Shown here: piece by piece, positions 60,303 to 64,000 of the stretch
How the letters are laid out: the number at the start of each line of letters is the position of its first letter
Numbering within the stretch: the stretch's first letter is position 1
Source of the DNA: JBMNUM01 sp050946275
GTDB lineage: Bacteria; Actinomycetota; Coriobacteriia; Coriobacteriales; CADBOM01
NCBI GenBank assembly: GCA_050946275.1
Contig: JBMNUM010000005.1
Coordinates: 1 to 64,000, forward strand
Reading direction: 5' to 3'
Length of the DNA stretch: 64,000 nucleotides
Notes under the pieces: generated by a model
What the model was told of the DNA's origin: nothing
The model's database searches: none
The model's input: only the letters and a program-made list of their open reading frames with translations
Translations under genes and position numbers: made by a program

Positions 60303-61826
60303 CTATCTGAACGACGCGGCCGAGGCCGTCGCCGAGTCCTTGAGCAGGACGTCGTGGCTGCTGCCCTCGACGATCGAGGTCGAGGAGATGAGCGTGAGCT
60401 TCGCCTTCTCCTGGAACTCGGGAATCGTGATGGCGCCGCAGCTGCACATCGTGGCCTTCATCTTCGTGAGCGTCGCGGTGACGTTCTCCTTGAGCGAGCC
60501 GGCGTAGGGCACGTACGAATCGACGCCCTCCTCGAACATGAGGCCGCCGCCCTTGCCGCCGTGGTCGTAGCGCTGCCAGTTGCGGGCACGGGCCGAACCC
60601 TCGCCCCAGTACTCCTTCATGTAGCTGCCGTTGATGCTCACGCGGGCCGTGGGGCTCTCGTCGAAGCGCGCGAAGTAGCGGCCGAGCATGCAGAAGTCGG
60701 CGCCCATCGCGAGCGCGAGCGTCATATGCTGGTCGTAGACCATGCCGCCGTCGGAGCAGATCGGCACGTAGATGCCCGTCTCCTTGAAGTACTCGTCGCG
60801 GGCCCTGGCAACGTCGATGATGGCGCTGGCCTGGCCGCGGCCGATGCCCTTCTGCTCGCGGGTGATGCAGATGGAGCCGCCGCCGATGCCCACCTTGACG
60901 AAGTCCGCTCCGCAATCGACGAGGAAGCGGAAGCCCTCGGCGTCGACCACGTTGCCGGCGCCGACCTTGACGGTGTCGCCGTAGTGCTCGCGGATCCACG
61001 CGAGGGTGATCTTCTGCCACTCGGTGAAGCCCTCGGAGGAGTCGATGCACAGCACATCGGCACCCGCCTCGATCAGCGCGGGGACGCGCTCGGCGAAGTC
61101 GCGGGTGTTGATGCCGGCGCCGACCATGTAGCGCTTGTGGGCGTCGAGGAGCTCGTTGGGGTTCTCCTTGTGGGAGTCGTAGTCCTTGCGGAACACCATG
61201 TAGAGCAGATGGTCGTCGTCATCGACGATGGGCAGCGCGTTGAGGCGGTGGTCCCAGATGATGTCGTTTGCCTCTTTGAGCGTGGTCTCCTTGCTCGCGA
61301 CGACGAGCTTCTCGCGCGGCGTCATGAAGTCGCGCACCAGCTCGTCGCCCGTCATGCGCGAGGGGCGATAGTCGCGGCTCGTAACGATGCCGAGGATCTT
61401 GCCGTGAGCCGTGCCGTCATCGGTGACGGGCATGGTCGAATGGCCCGAGGCGGCCTTGAGCTCGATGACGTCCCTGAGCGTCATGTCCGGGGAGATGTTG
61501 GAGTCGCTCACGACGAAGCCCGCCTTGTAGTCCTTGACACGTGCGACCATGGCGGCCTCGTTCTCGATGGTCTGCGAACCGTAGATGAAGGAGAGGCCTC
61601 CCTCGGTCGCCAGCGCGATCGCCATCCGGTCGTCCGAGACGGACTGCATGATGGCGGAGACCATGGGGATCGCGAGGTGCAGCGGGCACTCCTCCTCGCC
61701 CTTGCGGTACTTGACGAGGGGCACCTCGAGGCTCACCCTATCCGGCGTGCAATCCGCCGAGGAATAACCCGGCACGAGCAGGTACTCGTTGAACGTGTGT
61801 GCGGTTTCCGGATAGAAGTAAGCCAT
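60303..61826 (-). CDS. guaB: IMP dehydrogenase
   Basis: 507 residues catalysing IMP to XMP with NAD, the first committed step to GMP. The catalytic Cys is in GIGGGSICITRE; two CBS domains interrupt the barrel (about 115-225). The flap segment SYMKEYWGEGSARARNWQRY is present. Note the terminal proportion of Ser/Ala rich residues. ATG 61826; the preceding minus-strand sequence CAGAGGGGGAACG is the ribosome site. Confidence 0.95.
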   Translation of the reverse strand: MAYFYPETAHTFNEYLLVPGYSSADCTPDRVSLEVPLVKYRKGEEECPLHLAIPMVSAIMQSVSDDRMAIALATEGGLSFIYGSQTIENEAAMVARVKDYKAGFVVSDSNISPDMTLRDVIELKAASGHSTMPVTDDGTAHGKILGIVTSRDYRPSRMTGDELVRDFMTPREKLVVASKETTLKEANDIIWDHRLNALPIVDDDDHLLYMVFRKDYDSHKENPNELLDAHKRYMVGAGINTRDFAERVPALIEAGADVLCIDSSEGFTEWQKITLAWIREHYGDTVKVGAGNVVDAEGFRFLVDCGADFVKVGIGGGSICITREQKGIGRGQASAIIDVARARDEYFKETGIYVPICSDGGMVYDQHMTLALAMGADFCMLGRYFARFDESPTARVSINGSYMKEYWGEGSARARNWQRYDHGGKGGGLMFEEGVDSYVPYAGSLKENVTATLTKMKATMCSCGAITIPEFQEKAKLTLISSTSIVEGSSHDVLLKDSATASAASFR

Positions 61827-61958
61827 CGTTCCCCCTCTGTGTCACTGGCGTTTCTGCGTCGTTAGATAAATTTTATCCATACTACCAAATTCCCCGTGTG
61901 AAATGGCGTGTGAAAGGGGTGGCTAGGCGGTACCGATGTGTTAGTGGGAGTCGAAGGC

Positions 61959-61983
61959 GGAACACTCCTCTGTAGAGCGTTCC
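61959..61983. repeat. Half copy of the family 3 hairpin
   Basis: GGAACACTC and GAGCGTTCC (61959-61983) around CTCTGTA match one hairpin of the 76-bp element. It lies between guaB and the hom terminator. The other half is absent. Confidence 0.5.
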
Positions 61984-61990
61984 AAAATAG

Positions 61991-62026
61991 AAAACGGCCG
62001 CATGTTCTTTGACATGCGGCCGCTTT
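61991..62026 (-). terminator. Intrinsic terminator of hom
   Basis: CGGCCGCATG (61995-62004) and CATGCGGCCG (62013-62022) form a 10-bp stem; on the minus strand it is followed by TTTTC. It lies 22 bases after the hom stop. Confidence 0.85.
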
Positions 62027-62047
62027 CGATTCTGGATGTCCTGGGCC

Positions 62048-63328
62048 CTATCCGACCAGGCGGATGAGCTGCGGTTCGCTCACGATGGACTCGGTGAGCA
62101 TCATGTCCGAGATGGCCGCCTGGACGGCCTTCTCGTTCGCCTCGTGGGTGATGACGACGAGGTCGGTCGTACGACCGTCGCCGCCGCGCTGCACGACGGA
62201 CTTGATCGAGATCTCCTCGCGGGCGAAGATCTTGGCCATCTCGGCGAAGACTCCCGCGCGGTCGAGCACGGGAACGCGGATGTAGTACTGGGCGTTCAGC
62301 GAGCTCAGCGAGACGATTGGAAGCTGGTCGGTACAGGTGCAGCCGCGGAAGTTCTCGACACCGTCGGCGAGCTGCTTGGCGACCTCGAGGACGTCGCCGA
62401 TGACCGCCGAGCCCGTCGGACCGGCACCGGCGCCCTCGCCGAAGAACATGCACTTGCCGATCGCGTCGCCCTCGAGATAGACGGCGTTGTAGACGCCGTT
62501 GACGCTTGCGAGCTGGTGCGACATGGGAACCATGGCCGGATGGACGCGAACCTCGATGCCGAGATCGGACCTGTGCGCGATGGCGAGCAGCTTGATCGCG
62601 TACCCCATCTCCTTGGCATACTCGAGGTCGACCGGGGAGATCCTCGTGATCCCCTCGGCGTGAACATCATCGAGCTGCACGCGGCAGTTGAATGCGATGG
62701 ATGCGAGGATGGCGATCTTCGCGGCTGCGTCCTCCCCCTCTACGTCTGCCGAGGGGTTGGCCTCCGCGAAGCCCTTGCGCTGCGCATCGAGAAGCACCTC
62801 GGAGTAGTCGAGGCCCTCATCCCCCATCTTCGTGAGCATGTAGTTGGTCGTGCCGTTGACGATGCCCATGATGGTGGTGATCTGGTTGGCGCACAGGGAA
62901 TGCTTCAGCGGGCCGATGATCGGGATGCCGCCGCCCACGGAGCCGCCGAACGAGATGGAGACACCGTGCTGCTTCGCTGCATCGAAGATCTCCTCGCCGC
63001 TGGTAGCCATGAGCGCCTTGTTCGCGGTCACCACGTGCTTCCCGGCGCGGAGGGCGCCGAGCACGTACTTCTTGGCGGCGGTCGTTCCGCCGACCAGCTC
63101 GACGACGATCTCGATCTCGGGGTCGTTGATGATCGCGTCGGCGCTGTCGACGTAGATGTCCTCGACGCCGAGGTCGACGGCCTTCTGGAACGTGCGGCAG
63201 GTCACGGCCTTGATGTTGAGGTCTATGCCGTAATGGCGCATGAAATCGTCATGGTGCTCACGCACGATGTTGATGCTTCCGCCACCGACGGTTCCGATTC
63301 CGATGAACGCGATGTTGACCTTGCGCAT
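62048..63328 (-). CDS. hom: Homoserine dehydrogenase
   Basis: 426 residues of the NAD(P)-dependent enzyme leading to threonine and methionine. NAD loop IGIGTVGGG, ANKALMATSGEEIF, NGTTNYMLTKM and the catalytic region GFAEANPSADVEGEDAAAK are conserved. A C-terminal ACT domain (about 348-426; IRVPVLDRAGVFAEMAKIF) suggests feedback control. ATG 63328 follows CAAGGAGAGCAGCGA. Downstream of lysA in the same direction, 69 bases apart: two branches of the aspartate pathway together. Confidence 0.96.
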   Translation of the reverse strand: MRKVNIAFIGIGTVGGGSINIVREHHDDFMRHYGIDLNIKAVTCRTFQKAVDLGVEDIYVDSADAIINDPEIEIVVELVGGTTAAKKYVLGALRAGKHVVTANKALMATSGEEIFDAAKQHGVSISFGGSVGGGIPIIGPLKHSLCANQITTIMGIVNGTTNYMLTKMGDEGLDYSEVLLDAQRKGFAEANPSADVEGEDAAAKIAILASIAFNCRVQLDDVHAEGITRISPVDLEYAKEMGYAIKLLAIAHRSDLGIEVRVHPAMVPMSHQLASVNGVYNAVYLEGDAIGKCMFFGEGAGAGPTGSAVIGDVLEVAKQLADGVENFRGCTCTDQLPIVSLSSLNAQYYIRVPVLDRAGVFAEMAKIFAREEISIKSVVQRGGDGRTTDLVVITHEANEKAVQAAISDMMLTESIVSEPQLIRLVG

Positions 63329-63397
63329 TCGCTGCTCTCCTTGCCTAAGCTTCTTGTGGATTGGGTGGAGGTGCGGTCCTTATACCCAATCGATATC

Positions 63398-64000
63398 TTA
63401 CTGCAGGTACGGCTCGTCGACCTCGAGTGCGAGGATGTCCTCGATCTCCTGCGGCCTGATGACGCGGCGGTACTTGCCGTCCTTGACGAATGTGACGCCC
63501 GGCTTGCAGACGCTGTTGTAGTTCGACGACATGGTGTAGCAGTACGCGCCCGTGCCGAAGATGCAGATCGTGTCGTTCTCCTCGAGCGGTTGGATCGATG
63601 CATCGCGGACGAGGATGTCGCCCGACTCGCAGTGCTTGCCGACGATCGTTGCCACGTCTGTGCGCGGGTAGCCCGCCTTGTTCGCGACGATCGCCTCGTA
63701 CTTCGAGCCGTAGAGCGCCGTGCGGATGTTGTCGCTCATGCCGCCGTCGACCGCGATGAGGGTGCGGTCCCCCGCGACCTTCTTGATGGTCGTCGCGCGA
63801 TAGCAGGTGATGCCCGCGTTGGCGACGATGGCGCGTCCGGGCTGGACGGCCGTGAGCGGCATCGGGAAGTTGCGCTTGGCGCATGCCTCCTTCATGTAGG
63901 CGCCGATTCGGATGGCGAACTCCTCGACGGGAGTCGGCGCATCATCCTTCGTGTAGGCTGCGCCGAGTCCGCCACCGAGGTCGATCTCGTCGGCGGTGAA
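63398..64000 (-). CDS. lysA: Diaminopimelate decarboxylase (3' part only)
   Basis: The visible 200 residues are the C-terminal part; the frame is open to the window edge. The PLP-barrel segment EIDLGGGLGAAY, VANAGITCYRATTIKK, DGGMSDNIRTALYGSKYEA, CESGDIL and GTGAYCYTMSSNYNS fit LysA, which makes lysine from meso-DAP. The Cys and Tyr of the active site completed across the dimer are in CESGDIL and GAYCYTM. 5' end lies beyond 64000. Confidence 0.92.
   Translation of the reverse strand, partial: FTADEIDLGGGLGAAYTKDDAPTPVEEFAIRIGAYMKEACAKRNFPMPLTAVQPGRAIVANAGITCYRATTIKKVAGDRTLIAVDGGMSDNIRTALYGSKYEAIVANKAGYPRTDVATIVGKHCESGDILVRDASIQPLEENDTICIFGTGAYCYTMSSNYNSVCKPGVTFVKDGKYRRVIRPQEIEDILALEVDEPYLQ

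Overview
The window looks like a chromosomal segment of a GC-rich actinobacterium of the class Coriobacteriia. The inference rests on several things together: strong third-position G/C bias, TTG and GTG starts with AGGAGG-type ribosome sites, the unusual C-terminal extension of RpoC, C+ (zinc-type) S14, SpoVS in what is probably a non-spore-former, and a HisZ-dependent short HisG. No rRNA, tRNA, prophage, transposase or CRISPR array was recognised. I cannot assign a genus.

Layout. 1-2077: the 3' end of rpoC, its terminator, and an intergenic stretch filled with two related repeat families. 2078-3175: a cation-efflux transporter on the minus strand. 3339-19211: the str, S10 and spc ribosomal-protein clusters in near-canonical order (rpsL, rpsG, fusA, rpsJ through rplO, secY, adk, map). 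tuf is missing after fusA, and the infA-rpmJ-rpsM-rpsK-rpsD-rpoA-rplQ block is missing after map. 19411-22391: leuC-leuD-leuB without leuA. 22521-27291: a TrpR-family regulator, a leucine-rich-repeat protein and replicative DNA polymerase dnaE. 27498-36208: a complete, tightly overlapped histidine operon, hisZ-G-D-C-B-H-A-F-I-(lipoprotein amidase)-E. 36213-38280: a small membrane protein and rny. 38281-39390: a gene-free repeat-rich region that carries a second, inverted copy of the element found after rpoC. 39391-50345: a GHKL ATPase, an SDR, spoVS, a PHP phosphoesterase, miaB-miaA, a Nudix enzyme, an ADP-ribosylglycohydrolase, a CpXC protein, hflX and an unusual two-domain dUTPase. 50550-54717: degV, a thioesterase, a divergent marR/hsp20 pair with a clear operator, and a PucR-type regulator. 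54718-56104: about 1.4 kb without a convincing gene, holding two LexA-like SOS boxes and a second 63-bp repeat array. 56105-64000: minus-strand genes for an MFS carrier, leuS, guaB, hom and the 3' part of lysA.

How the parts fit. Most of the window is core information processing (transcription, translation, replication, tRNA modification, RNA decay) plus amino-acid synthesis (His, Leu, Lys/Thr/Met branch) and nucleotide metabolism (guaB, adk, dUTPase). The TrpR-family regulator has a CTAG-containing operator-like site in front of the his operon and a related site over its own promoter, which suggests it is the histidine repressor.

Most unusual observations: (1) beta' ends in an extension that reads like an RNA polymerase alpha C-terminal domain. 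(2) The dUTPase is a tandem duplication with its motifs split in the order III-I-II-IV-V, as in monomeric herpesvirus dUTPases. (3) Several families of palindromic intergenic repeats occur, including a 63-bp-period array at two loci, a composite element present twice in opposite orientation, and a 76-bp double-hairpin element at three loci. (4) S12 carries Arg at residue 88, a position where Lys-to-Arg change gives streptomycin resistance elsewhere.
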